59,980 bases of DNA from Bacteroidota bacterium (GTDB lineage Bacteria > Bacteroidota > Bacteroidia > Chitinophagales > Chitinophagaceae). Below are positions 26,618 to 35,028 of the stretch, one piece after another. The notes beneath the pieces were generated by a model that was given only the letters and a program-made list of their open reading frames with translations, did no database searches and was not told where the DNA came from. The position numbers were made by a program, and so were the translations under genes. Position 1 is the stretch's first letter. Each line of letters starts with the position of its first letter. The DNA is taken from contig JABDBX010000002.1 in NCBI GenBank assembly GCA_013288445.1, forward strand, positions 1 to 59,980, read 5' to 3'.

Positions 26618-27124
26618 TTACCGTATTGCACATGTAAAATGAACTTTTAATTTTTCTATAAGTTGAAAATCATTTAGCCATTTAATTTTCATGTTATCAC
26701 AAACATTGGGGATTTTAATTCGATTAGTGTTCAGTGCTGTGACCTTTTCTTCTTTTGTAACGACACAAGCTTTTTCCTTCATGGCATGAGCAATCACCCA
26801 TGGGTCTGCCAAAGAACGCTGCTTTGTATTGTCAACTAAATATTGGTGTGATGGATCTGCGGCAAACATCTCTTTTAAAAAAAACGTAACTCTTTCATCA
26901 ATAGCGTGAATTGGAATATTGCTGGACTTTAACCAAGTTGATAAATCATCTTCTGTTCTGACAATCTCCTCATATACATGTTGGGGAAGAAAAATCACTC
27001 CGTTAATACCCAATTCATTCAGCAAAGTCCAATAATCCGGACAAAATCTTGGGGAATAATATTTCTGCCAAGCTTGTATAAGGACATTGGCATCTAAACA
27101 ATATTTCTGTTGCGCTGTGCTCAT
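26618..27124 (-). CDS. PIN domain protein (DUF4411 family), probable toxin
   Basis: The 168-residue protein fits the DUF4411 branch of the PIN fold. The first acidic residue lies in YCLDANVLIQAW (Asp10), followed by an ILPxxVxxEI-like segment (LPQHVYEEIVR, with Glu near 64), and the third acidic site in SLADPWVIAHAM (Asp near 127), before CVVTKEEK. PIN domains are Mg-dependent ribonucleases and often toxins. The ATG overlaps the last 4 nt of the HTH-ImmA/IrrE gene (ATGA-type overlap), so the two are translated together. This is a pairing long proposed as a toxin-antitoxin arrangement. All acidic residues appear intact. Confidence 0.85.
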   Translation of the reverse strand: MSTAQQKYCLDANVLIQAWQKYYSPRFCPDYWTLLNELGINGVIFLPQHVYEEIVRTEDDLSTWLKSSNIPIHAIDERVTFFLKEMFAADPSHQYLVDNTKQRSLADPWVIAHAMKEKACVVTKEEKVTALNTNRIKIPNVCDNMKIKWLNDFQLIEKLKVHFTCAIR

Positions 27125-28293
27125 CTGTATAGGAGTGCCTCAAATTTTGAAAACTTGTTAACTTGCGTATTAAGAAGATAACTTGCTTGGGTCGGTTCTA
27201 TGTACCCACCTCTAAAAGCATCAATTACAATTTGAGTAAACAACCGACTGTTTTTATTTAGCCTTATCAAGTATGGGTTAGGCCCACCCTCTTTTTCCTT
27301 CTGCCGAGCTTTCTTTTCTTCCTCTCTTTTAAGAAAAGCCTGAAAATCCATATCTGCATCCTGTTTTAATTTCCGATATACTTCCGCAGAAATGAGTTTC
27401 AAATTAAGCGCCCTAACCAAAAAGGCATAAGAGCTGACACCCATTTTTTTTGATATTTTAAAAACTTCAGCGCTACTGGTAAATATTTTGCCATCTATAC
27501 CATTCATTATTCCTGCCGGCATTAATGCATTTGCTGCAACCTCATTACAAAAAAGCTCCACAGGATCAAATTTGCCTTTCCCGTGTAAATCAGGTTCAAT
27601 TTCACTAGAGATCCCTGAAGCAGCAATCCATATATGCGCCAATTCATGGGCGATTGTAAATAACTGAGGAGCATTCCAATCATCTGAGTTTACAAAAACA
27701 AATGGCGCATATACATCTGCAATGGCAAACCCCTGTATTTCATCACTATCCAAAAGTAGCCGGGAATGTATAAAACTGGTTCTAGAAATAAATATCCCCT
27801 TTGATTCAGCCTTATTTATCCATTCTATTATTGGATTATCAGACGAATAGTTCAACGGGTTAATATCAAGAAATGTCAATAAATCATTGGCTACTGTTAT
27901 GGGATGGTCTTTTAAGGAGAATTTTCCCACAAAGGGTAATGTTTGTTGATTGTTATCTTTGTAAACATCGCTTATCCAAGCTTGCTTCTGTTGAATTTCC
28001 CGTATAATAAAAATTGAGGCAGTCCCAAGTTGCTTGGCGGTTTTTCTTCGATAATCTTGCAAAGGTTGAAAATCACGTGGAATTTCTGGCAGGAAAAAAA
28101 GTGAAAATGGTCTGCGGTAAGCCTTAGCTAGTGTCTCTGCTTGCCTGATTGTTGGTAAGCTCAGTCCTTCCTCCCACTCTATAAGTTTTTCATTAGCTAC
28201 ATGAACTTTCGCAGCAGCAACTTCAATAGTCATCCTAGAAGATTCTCTTCCCCACTTAAGAACTTTAGGAGTTATGTATGCTTTATCTGCCAT
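27121..28293 (-). CDS. Xre HTH + ImmA/IrrE metallopeptidase domain protein
   Basis: The 390-residue protein has an N-terminal Xre HTH (about 5-55, RMTIEVAAAKVHVANEKLIEW) with the family link LPTIRQAETLAKAYRRPFS. It is followed by an ImmA/IrrE (COG2856) zinc peptidase domain with the HExxH motif in FTIAHELAHIW (about 213-223) and the downstream acidic residue in FCNEVAANALMP. ImmA-type proteins cleave repressors; when fused to an HTH they often serve as antitoxin-like regulators. The downstream PIN gene overlaps by 4 nt, so this is likely its antitoxin or regulator. AT-rich composition sets the pair apart from the flanking genes. Confidence 0.88.
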   Translation of the reverse strand: MADKAYITPKVLKWGRESSRMTIEVAAAKVHVANEKLIEWEEGLSLPTIRQAETLAKAYRRPFSLFFLPEIPRDFQPLQDYRRKTAKQLGTASIFIIREIQQKQAWISDVYKDNNQQTLPFVGKFSLKDHPITVANDLLTFLDINPLNYSSDNPIIEWINKAESKGIFISRTSFIHSRLLLDSDEIQGFAIADVYAPFVFVNSDDWNAPQLFTIAHELAHIWIAASGISSEIEPDLHGKGKFDPVELFCNEVAANALMPAGIMNGIDGKIFTSSAEVFKISKKMGVSSYAFLVRALNLKLISAEVYRKLKQDADMDFQAFLKREEEKKARQKEKEGGPNPYLIRLNKNSRLFTQIVIDAFRGGYIEPTQASYLLNTQVNKFSKFEALLYR

Positions 28294-28403
28294 TCACTCG
28301 CAAGTTAGTCAGAAAATAATATTTCTTCCTCGTAAAGGCAGAAATACAATATTCACACCGATTTTGGTCCTTTAGACCTCGTTACTTATCTTCCCAATAC
28401 ATT

Positions 28404-29756
28404 TCAGCGATGATCCACCGTAAAACGCTCCACCATCGGTATCTCATCCGTTCCGAGCCAAATGATATAATTGCCGGCTGGCTCTCTTGTTCCATCCCAT
28501 GTATATTCGTAATGCCCGGGCTTTAAAGGGCCGTGCATTATGGGGTAGGTTTTTCGCCCGTCAATGTTCACTACTTCCAGCACGGTATTAGTCTGGTGCG
28601 CGTTAATGTCGAACGCGATACTCACTATCCCGGAAGCGGGGTTCGGTACTACCGGGTAAAGTTTATGAAGAAATTCGGGAGCTGTGGGGTTGTTCACTTT
28701 TGTGGGAGGGTCGCTACTGCCATACTTATATACCGTATTAGCTGAAACGTAAAATGTGCTGTCTATGAGAAAGAACCGGTCACACTCCTCGTTTATATTC
28801 AGGGTATCCCATGTAATACCGCCATCATTGGTTTCAAACATGCCATTGTAGTAGCCGCCCAGCCAGCCCTTTTGCCTGTTCAGGAACCCTATGCCCTGCG
28901 TACCCCATCCAGTTGTCCATGCGTTTACAGTGCCTGCGCCATGTATCTGCCACGTATTGCCGCCATCTGTTGACCGTATCATGGCTACCGTGTCTCTATA
29001 TATCGGCTCAATAGAACCTACAGCAAATTCCGAATCTACAAACTGTAATTTCCAGATCCTGCCGCCTATGGTGGTATCCGAAAATACCTTTGTCCATGTG
29101 TTGCCCCCATCAAGAGTGCGCAAGACCACACTTTCAAGCCCGCTGCTTCCGGTATAATTGCGACATCCCGAAACAAAGCCTTTATTTTCCGATAGGAACA
29201 CAATATCGACAAGCCCGGTGACCAGGGTAGTATCGAGATATGTCACACCCCACGAAACACCAGCGTCAAGGCTTTTGTAAAAGTGGGCTTGCGTGCCACC
29301 CCAATAACCCACTCCGTAAAAAATATTACCCACATGGCTAAGCCCGCAGATCAATCCTGAGTACACACTGGTGTCGCGTATACTGGTTGAAATATCATCC
29401 CAGGTCTCACCCCGGTCGGCACTACGGAATACTTGCCCCGTCAATGTCCCGGCTATGCCTGTTTGCCCGTCTGCCGAAAACTCCACGCTTCTGAAGTAGG
29501 CACTCGGCGATACCGCTTTCTTCAGTGTCCAGTGTTCTGCCCCGTCATAGGTTTTAAAGATCATTCCATAAGAAGATACAAGTACGCCAGTATCGTGGCT
29601 TATGAAGAATATATCGTCATACCGGCCGGCAGTCGGCATCATGGGTATCAACCCGAAATTGAGCGGGGTGTACCAATGCGCCCCTTGGGCCAGCAACAGC
29701 GTAACAGGCGCCGATACTAACAGCAGAAGGAAGAATAGCGTAGCTCTGATGCGCAT
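28404..29756 (-). CDS. BNR/photosynthesis-factor-like propeller protein with C-terminal sorting domain
   Basis: From ATG 29756 the product has 450 residues: a signal peptide (MRIRATLFFLLLLVSAPVTL), then propeller blades with Asp-box-like phrases (KTYDGAEHWTL, RSADRGETWDD, KSLDAGVSWG, RTLDGGNTWTK, RSTDGGNTWQI, ETNDGGITWDT). It ends in a FlgD-like/T9SS type A sorting domain (LYPVVPNPASGIVSIAF ... EPAGNYIIWL). It should be a secreted or surface protein of YCF48/BNR type. The ATG lies inside the last bases of the next upstream gene (stop region 29767), so the two are likely co-transcribed. An ATG at 29777 would add seven residues. Confidence 0.86.
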   Translation of the reverse strand: MRIRATLFFLLLLVSAPVTLLLAQGAHWYTPLNFGLIPMMPTAGRYDDIFFISHDTGVLVSSYGMIFKTYDGAEHWTLKKAVSPSAYFRSVEFSADGQTGIAGTLTGQVFRSADRGETWDDISTSIRDTSVYSGLICGLSHVGNIFYGVGYWGGTQAHFYKSLDAGVSWGVTYLDTTLVTGLVDIVFLSENKGFVSGCRNYTGSSGLESVVLRTLDGGNTWTKVFSDTTIGGRIWKLQFVDSEFAVGSIEPIYRDTVAMIRSTDGGNTWQIHGAGTVNAWTTGWGTQGIGFLNRQKGWLGGYYNGMFETNDGGITWDTLNINEECDRFFLIDSTFYVSANTVYKYGSSDPPTKVNNPTAPEFLHKLYPVVPNPASGIVSIAFDINAHQTNTVLEVVNIDGRKTYPIMHGPLKPGHYEYTWDGTREPAGNYIIWLGTDEIPMVERFTVDHR

Positions 29757-29766
29757 AGTATAGACT

Positions 29767-31869
29767 TTAGTAAACAATCAGTTTTTGGTTTTCGCTCATT
29801 GTGCCTGTAATTACATGCACCAGGTATAAGCCTTTCGCACTTAGCACAGCTTCTGGAATTTCCACGTCGGCATAATTCCCGTTTGCCGTGTAGGTTGTTT
29901 TATAGACGACTTTACCGGTAACGTCCGTAACAATTACGGTCGCAACTTGCCCAGGCATGTTATCCCTTATGGTCACTAAGGCGCTACCCTGGGTGGGATT
30001 GGGATATAATGCTACATGCTGCCCGTTCGCAACCATATTGGCAAGACTTTCCGGGTTGCTGTTGAAGTTGAAATGGTCTAAATAAAAGTTATTACCTGTA
30101 CTCATACCGGTAGAATCTGCGCCGGGGTGGTATCGGAAACGGAAAATGGTATATGCTTTACGTGCTGCCGGCGGCAGGCTTATGGAATGTGCCCCCCAGT
30201 CGCTGGCGCCAGATGGTGTATAAGGGCCTGCCACAGTACCCTTGTTCAATAACTGGTCTTTAGAGAGTGTCTTGAGCGTAACAAACGAACTGGCATCGTT
30301 CACGGAGTAGGATATCTCTAAGCTGTCATTCATAAACTTTGCTTTCGGCGTAAGCGTGGCGCCAGACGACATAAAATTGAGAAAGCAGGGGCCGGAAAAT
30401 CCGCTCAGGTCGAAGCCAGGGGTAAAAACATCATCAAAATCGCCTTCAGGGCCGCCACTCATATTCACAGGGAAGGGGCGGGCATCATAGCCTGCATACA
30501 TAAGGCAGCTATTGTCATAGTACCCTGCATTGCCTTGCTGCCACTGAAAATTATTACTATAGTAGTTGAACATCGGCCAGTTAGCCATAGCTGTGCTGTC
30601 GCCAAACTCCTGCACATAGCCCGTTGCCGGTGTGGGTATGGAATCGGCTATGTAAAGTGCATGATCGTTGGTAAGCATAGTAGTGCCCGTATTATTGCCC
30701 GTTGCGGCAAGCGATACCGTTACCCAGCCCGGTTCATGAAATTTATTAGACACAGAATTGGCAATGCTTGTTGCTGTAGTTGCATCGTTAGAGAACGTCC
30801 ATGCAACGCCGGTAATGGTATCATTCCAGCTATAATTACGAAACACGGTAGGCTGGCCCTGGCAGAAAAAACGGCAAAGCTGGTTAGCTGAATTCGTTAT
30901 ATTGAAATCAGCGACCGGCGGTAGATCCGGTACCGGATTACCCATTCCCGTAACAGTGTAATTGTGAGGAGTCACGAGGCTGTCTCGGTTACCAATGTCG
31001 ATCTGCAATATATACTGCATATACAGACCCTGCCCATAAGTAAACATAAGCGCACATACATCATTATTTATCATTATGTTTTGATTGTTTTGTGTATCGC
31101 AGATTGTGTCATAAACGGCACCGCAAGAAACATATCCTCCGGCGCATGGAGGTGTGTCTGGTATACCGTCCGCATCAATACATGAAGAGCCACATGGAAA
31201 TGGCAAGTTTAAATAAATTGCAAAATGGCGTTCATAACGGCTAGGTGTGGGCAATGTGTATGGATAGTAAGCTAACATTAGGCCATCGTAGTATGGATAA
31301 TATGCTGCGAATGCCGGACTATAGGCAATGCAGCCATAGCCACCCGATATATTGCCTACCACCCATAGGTTCAGATATCGTTCCTGTGGCCATTGGTTCA
31401 CTTTTGCCTGTTCATAGTTATTATAAGTGAGGTATGAGAATATGTGTTCGATACCCTTAGTGGGGCTGCCATCCGGGGCTATGGTTGCCAGTTTGAAAGC
31501 AATTTGTGTGCTTGCAGCAATAGGTTTGTACTTGTCTATAATATTTGCCGTATCTGCATTCCTTTTCAGGAAATACGTCGTTATCGTATCTATTAGCTTC
31601 ACGTAAACTGAATCCGGAAGCAACTCAGGCCCATAATTGTGTACAACATGAATTATCACAGGTATGGTATATAGCACGCTGCTGCCTCCAGTTGTCCGTT
31701 CTACATGCTGCCAGTCTATTTTGTCAAGCTGCTGTTTCACACGTGCCGTCAATTGTTGCCGGGTAAAGTCGGCGCCGGGGAACAATGGCTCCTGCTCATA
31801 ACTGTTCTGCCCCATAGCCAGGTGGGCCGTTATAACGCAGGAAAGAATTAGCACAATATGCTTCATCAT
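29767..31869 (-). CDS. M43-like (pappalysin family) secreted protein with PKD and T9SS domains; zinc site lost
   Basis: The 700-residue protein has a signal peptide (cut near LAMGQ), an M43-like region (about 60-300: VIIHVVHNYG, YLNLWVVGNISGGYG, then DADGIPDTPPC), a PKD-like module (about 320-410, AWTFSNDATT), a long beta domain, and a type A sorting domain (VALYPNPTQGSALVTI). Active M43 enzymes have HExxHxxGxxH just before DGxxDTP. Here the aligned residues are Tyr212-Glu213...Phe216...Leu222, so all three zinc His are missing, and the Met-turn is MINN rather than MDY. It is probably a non-catalytic surface protein, and likely an operon partner of the downstream BNR protein. Confidence 0.82.
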   Translation of the reverse strand: MMKHIVLILSCVITAHLAMGQNSYEQEPLFPGADFTRQQLTARVKQQLDKIDWQHVERTTGGSSVLYTIPVIIHVVHNYGPELLPDSVYVKLIDTITTYFLKRNADTANIIDKYKPIAASTQIAFKLATIAPDGSPTKGIEHIFSYLTYNNYEQAKVNQWPQERYLNLWVVGNISGGYGCIAYSPAFAAYYPYYDGLMLAYYPYTLPTPSRYERHFAIYLNLPFPCGSSCIDADGIPDTPPCAGGYVSCGAVYDTICDTQNNQNIMINNDVCALMFTYGQGLYMQYILQIDIGNRDSLVTPHNYTVTGMGNPVPDLPPVADFNITNSANQLCRFFCQGQPTVFRNYSWNDTITGVAWTFSNDATTATSIANSVSNKFHEPGWVTVSLAATGNNTGTTMLTNDHALYIADSIPTPATGYVQEFGDSTAMANWPMFNYYSNNFQWQQGNAGYYDNSCLMYAGYDARPFPVNMSGGPEGDFDDVFTPGFDLSGFSGPCFLNFMSSGATLTPKAKFMNDSLEISYSVNDASSFVTLKTLSKDQLLNKGTVAGPYTPSGASDWGAHSISLPPAARKAYTIFRFRYHPGADSTGMSTGNNFYLDHFNFNSNPESLANMVANGQHVALYPNPTQGSALVTIRDNMPGQVATVIVTDVTGKVVYKTTYTANGNYADVEIPEAVLSAKGLYLVHVITGTMSENQKLIVY

Positions 31870-32114
31870 TTATTATGACGTATTTGAGGTATAGAATCTT
31901 GGGTAAATAGACTGAAAAGGTACAATTTATAAAAGACCTCGCCTCAAAATGTGAATATCTCACCCCCAGCCACACCATAACCGGCACAAATTTTGCGAGG
32001 AAGGAGTGTAGGCTTTGTGATCTTTGTGTCTCCTTTGTGACCCTTGTGGTAAAAAAGTGCTCACCCCCGTTGTCCGCCTTAGCTATTTTCAGCAACGGCG
32101 GAACACACCCCCAA

Positions 32115-32257
32115 AATGGGGTCACCAATGGGGTCACCCAAAAACCGAGCAACCGCTACAATAGCCTACAGGATTATCATAGCACAGACAGGATAATACT
32201 TAGTTATCCACAAAACATTTTTTCTTGGTCCGCCGTAGCTTTTTCAGCGGAGGAGGA
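32115..32257. repeat. Right arm of the 143-bp inverted repeat pair
   Basis: It is inverted relative to 23802-23945. It starts with the doublet AATGGGGTCACC and ends in TCAGCGGAGGAGGA. It contains TTATCCACA, a DnaA-box-like 9-mer, whose partner in the left arm is degenerate. Just upstream (about 32007-32052) is a single arm of the CTTTGTG...TGTGGT repeat. Confidence 0.75.
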
Positions 32258-32330
32258 TCAGTGGGGCAGGTTAGGTAAAGTGACACATTTAAACCATGGA
32301 AACTGACCCCTTTAAGTTCTAAAATAAACT

Positions 32331-32338
32331 TATATTTG
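32331..32338 (+). promoter_or_regulatory. -7 box before the duplicated-leader gene
   Basis: TATATTTG is a perfect TAnnTTTG match, 6 nt before ATG 32345. That is the spacing seen at other near-leaderless starts in this window. No convincing -33 TTG was found. Confidence 0.5.
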
Positions 32339-32356
32339 CAGAGCATGTTACTTACT

Positions 32357-32378
32357 TTAGACATACATTAGACATACA
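32357..32378. repeat. 11-bp tandem duplication (TTAGACATACA twice)
   Basis: Two exact copies lie side by side, 12 nt after ATG 32345. With both copies, the frame from that ATG stops after eight codons (ATA CAT TAG). With one copy it runs into the 131-residue frame ending at 32832. Confidence 0.9.
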
Positions 32379-32436
32379 AAAGAAGGCGGCGCCAATAATC
32401 AGGCAAACTGGCAATCAGGGCAACTCAAATAGTCTT

Positions 32437-32832
32437 GTGACGTCGCAGGGCCTTAACGAAGACCTTGCAGACCTTATTTTATCAGTCGAAGGGTTCGACA
32501 ATCATATTTTTGCTTTAAGCAAAGCTGCGATCAAAGACCTGAAGGATCAGACGGATAAGATCATTACCGCTTTTGTGGAAATTGACGAGAAGATAACTGC
32601 AATCAGCAAGAATCAGGAGATCGTAGAGCGGTTCAAATATGCGCTAAAGACGCTGTTTAAATTAAAATCGTTATTGCACATAGCATATACAAGGGACGTT
32701 ACAGTTAAAAAGACTCCGGATGACATGAAAGCAGGTATATCTGCTGTTTCCAGAGCTTCCATACTTCATAGCCTTTCCAAACACCCTAACGAAACGCGTT
32801 CCGCGCAAACGCCAAGGGCTTTGAGCAATTAA
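32437..32832 (+). CDS. Short helical protein, unknown; probably the 3' part of a gene broken by an 11-bp duplication
   Basis: The intact frame from GTG 32437 gives 131 residues, mostly helical and charged (LNEDLADLILSVEGFDNHIF, KAAIKDLKDQTDKIITAFVE, EIVERFKYALKTLFKLKSLL), with a disordered tail. Read in the same frame, the sequence is open back to 32323 without an ATG. ATG 32345, placed 6 nt after a perfect -7 box, would give a 158-residue protein if the duplicated TTAGACATACA were single. The GTG start has no promoter or leader of its own. I recognise no family. It may be a pseudogene, a phase-variable gene, or a sequencing artefact. Confidence 0.6.
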   Translation: MTSQGLNEDLADLILSVEGFDNHIFALSKAAIKDLKDQTDKIITAFVEIDEKITAISKNQEIVERFKYALKTLFKLKSLLHIAYTRDVTVKKTPDDMKAGISAVSRASILHSLSKHPNETRSAQTPRALSN

Positions 32833-32857
32833 GTCATTGAGCTATTCAGCCATTAAA

Positions 32858-34726
32858 TTACTTCACACTCAGCCGTCCCGGCTCGTTTACTACCGGTAGT
32901 TCTATGTAGGTGGCGTATTGCTTGCTGCGGTATATCTCCTGTGTCGATTTTATGAAGTCTTTTTCTGTGGCAAGGAATATGTTGGGTACAAACTTTTGCG
33001 GGTTGCGGTCGAATACGGGGAACCAGGAGCTTTGTATCTGCACCATTATGCGGTGCCCTTTTTTGAACACATGGTTCACCTCGTGCAGCCCTATCTTGTA
33101 CTCCTCCACCTTGCCAGATGGTATGGGCTGCGGGGTGGTAAATCCCTGCCGGAACCGGCCCCTGAAGATATCTTCGGCTATCATCAGTTCGCTCTGGCTC
33201 ATGTCGGGCTTCTTTTTGTACAGGTCGGGATACACGTCTATGAGCTTCACCACCCAGTCGGCGTCAGAGCCGGTGATGCTGGCAAACAAGTGGGCCACCA
33301 CATCGCCGGTTATCGTCAGGTCGGCGTCCAGCGTGTCCGACTTATAGGTGAGTACATCGGGCCGGTGGTCCACAAACCGCTGGTCTTCCGATAGCCATCG
33401 GTCCCAGTCAGAGCTATCAGAGTAGGTCACCTCTATCGGCCTCACCCTATATACAATGGGGTTTGCCGGGTCGCTTACATAGCTGTCAAACCCGTTATCA
33501 TCGGGCGTTGGTTTGCGAAAGGATAGCTTTTTGTGCTCTTCCAGGTACAGCCTTTCCGGCTTTACCGACTTATCGGGCCATGTGGCATAGGTTTTCCATA
33601 CGTTAGACCCGGTTTGGAAGCAAGTTGCTTCCGGGAATTTTCCATCGCCTACGCCCTTCAGCCAGTAGTCGAACCACGCCTTCTGGATCTCCCTGAAGTC
33701 ATCAGCCGTATTCCGTTCCATCTTGTAGTCGCTTATAGAGTTAGCCGCCGAGTCCGACCATTGGCCATGGCTCCATGGGCCCAGCACCAGGTAATTATAA
33801 TTGCGCTTATCGTACTTCTCCATTTTGGCATACAGGGCTTCCGGGCCGTTCATGTTCTCCTGGTCCCAGTAGCCGCCTACATGCAGGATGGGCACATGCG
33901 GCGTGTCTGAGTAGTTTACAGGCGCCTTATCACGCCAGTATTTATCATAGTTCGGGTGCACTAAGAAGTCGTTCCAGGTAGGTATCTGGCGGTGGAAATA
34001 CTTCTTGTTTACATTCGCCAGCGACCCCAGGTTCAGGTAAAAATCATACAGGTCATACATCGGGAAGGGAAAGGAAGTATCGCCCTTTATCGCTTCCTCG
34101 CCATAAGAGTATTCAAACGCAAAGGATAGCCGGAACGCGCCATTATGAAAAAAATCATCGCCTAAGAAAAAGTCGCCCACCGTGCCCTGTGGCGATACCG
34201 CCTTTAGCGCGGGGTGTGGCTTTATAGCGCTTATCAGCGCCAGTTCACCAGGATACGAGATACCCAGTTGGCCTACCTTGCCATTATTATTGGTGTTTTT
34301 CAGCAGCCAGTCTATGAGGTCGTAGGTGTCAGATGCTTCGTCTATCACCCGTGGGTCCGTTTTATTAAAGGCGCCCTCCATTATAAATTCACCTTCGCTT
34401 TTCTGCTTGCCCCTTATGTTCTGGTAAACAAATATGTACCCCTCGGCAGCCAGGTTCTTTACATAGCTATCCTTGTCGGGGCTCAGCACCCCTATGTTCC
34501 AGTCTATGTATGGCGACCGCATCAGCAATATAGGCAGCGGGGTAGTAATGCCATCGGGTGTATATATGCGTGTGAATAGCCTTGTCCCATCCCGCGTGGG
34601 TACCATTATTTCTTTCTTAGTGTAGTGAATAGCCGCTGCCTGCTGCGCAAAAGAAGTATTCTGCAATAAAATGATCAATAAAAGTGCCGTTGCCGGTAAC
34701 AAGATAAAAAAACGGTAATGCTTCAT
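32858..34726 (-). CDS. CocE/NonD-family alpha/beta hydrolase (S15-like)
   Basis: From ATG 34726 the product has 622 residues: a signal peptide (MKHYRFFILLPATALLLIIL, cut near SFAQQ) and a CocE/NonD catalytic domain. It shows VPTRDGTRLFTRIYTP, the oxyanion region PYIDWN, the nucleophile elbow GQLGISYPG (Ser), the Asp-bearing HVGGYWD and the His-bearing LGPWSHGQW. The C-terminal jelly-roll domain includes DADWVVKLIDVYPD and KGHRIMVQIQSSWFP. The family cleaves acyl esters, cephalosporin or glutaryl amides, or X-Pro peptides; the substrate here is unknown. It should be periplasmic. An upstream in-frame ATG at 34804 would hide the signal peptide. Confidence 0.9.
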   Translation of the reverse strand: MKHYRFFILLPATALLLIILLQNTSFAQQAAAIHYTKKEIMVPTRDGTRLFTRIYTPDGITTPLPILLMRSPYIDWNIGVLSPDKDSYVKNLAAEGYIFVYQNIRGKQKSEGEFIMEGAFNKTDPRVIDEASDTYDLIDWLLKNTNNNGKVGQLGISYPGELALISAIKPHPALKAVSPQGTVGDFFLGDDFFHNGAFRLSFAFEYSYGEEAIKGDTSFPFPMYDLYDFYLNLGSLANVNKKYFHRQIPTWNDFLVHPNYDKYWRDKAPVNYSDTPHVPILHVGGYWDQENMNGPEALYAKMEKYDKRNYNYLVLGPWSHGQWSDSAANSISDYKMERNTADDFREIQKAWFDYWLKGVGDGKFPEATCFQTGSNVWKTYATWPDKSVKPERLYLEEHKKLSFRKPTPDDNGFDSYVSDPANPIVYRVRPIEVTYSDSSDWDRWLSEDQRFVDHRPDVLTYKSDTLDADLTITGDVVAHLFASITGSDADWVVKLIDVYPDLYKKKPDMSQSELMIAEDIFRGRFRQGFTTPQPIPSGKVEEYKIGLHEVNHVFKKGHRIMVQIQSSWFPVFDRNPQKFVPNIFLATEKDFIKSTQEIYRSKQYATYIELPVVNEPGRLSVK

Positions 34727-34898
34727 AAGGATAGCAAAATAAGTAAAGTTATTCTTATGTTGGCGGGATTTTTTTGGCCAGTTCACATATGGTTGCCGCG
34801 CCACCTACGGCCCGGGTCGGGCAGCGGGCTGGTTATAGTTATGAGCTTTAGTGCCGGTACTGTGCCGCTGTCATTGACGTTTAGGCATATAAGTAAAG

Positions 34899-34934
34899 CA
34901 GCAGGGCGTAGAAAATTTTACGCCCTGCTGTTTT
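34899..34934. terminator. Terminator between the zinc-ribbon and hydrolase genes
   Basis: CAGCAGGGCGTA (34899-34910) pairs perfectly with TACGCCCTGCTG (34919-34930) across GAAAATTT. Flanking GTAAAG and TTTTAC extend the palindrome. It most likely ends the minus-strand Nif3/zinc-ribbon transcript. Confidence 0.75.
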
Positions 34935-34942
34935 ACTATTTA

Positions 34943-34997
34943 GGAACGATGACAAAATAAGTTTGGCAAGTTGCCGGAGTTATTTTGTCATCGTTCC
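34943..34997. mobile_element. Miniature hairpin element of family H (55 bp)
   Basis: GGAACGATGACAAAATAA and its perfect 18-bp inverse form the arms, and TTA is duplicated at 34940-34942 and 34998-35000. The inner GTTTGGCAA and TTGCCGGAG pair if two G-U pairs are allowed, so the whole element folds back on itself. The ends are those of copy 2 (17802-17959). Confidence 0.8.
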
Positions 34998-35028
34998 TTA
35001 CCTGCCGTGAGGCATTTGGTTTTATGTT

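Noticed and set aside
25497-26640. Defining exact ends for the IS1595-type element
   Set aside because: No convincing inverted pair around the transposase was found; TTTACCGTATT occurs on both sides (24305 and 26616) but in direct orientation, so limits were not claimed.
32207-32220. TTATCCACA, a DnaA-box-like 9-mer, as a sign of a replication origin
   Set aside because: It is a single site inside the right arm of a dispersed repeat, the left-arm equivalent is degenerate, and no cluster of boxes or dnaA gene is nearby.
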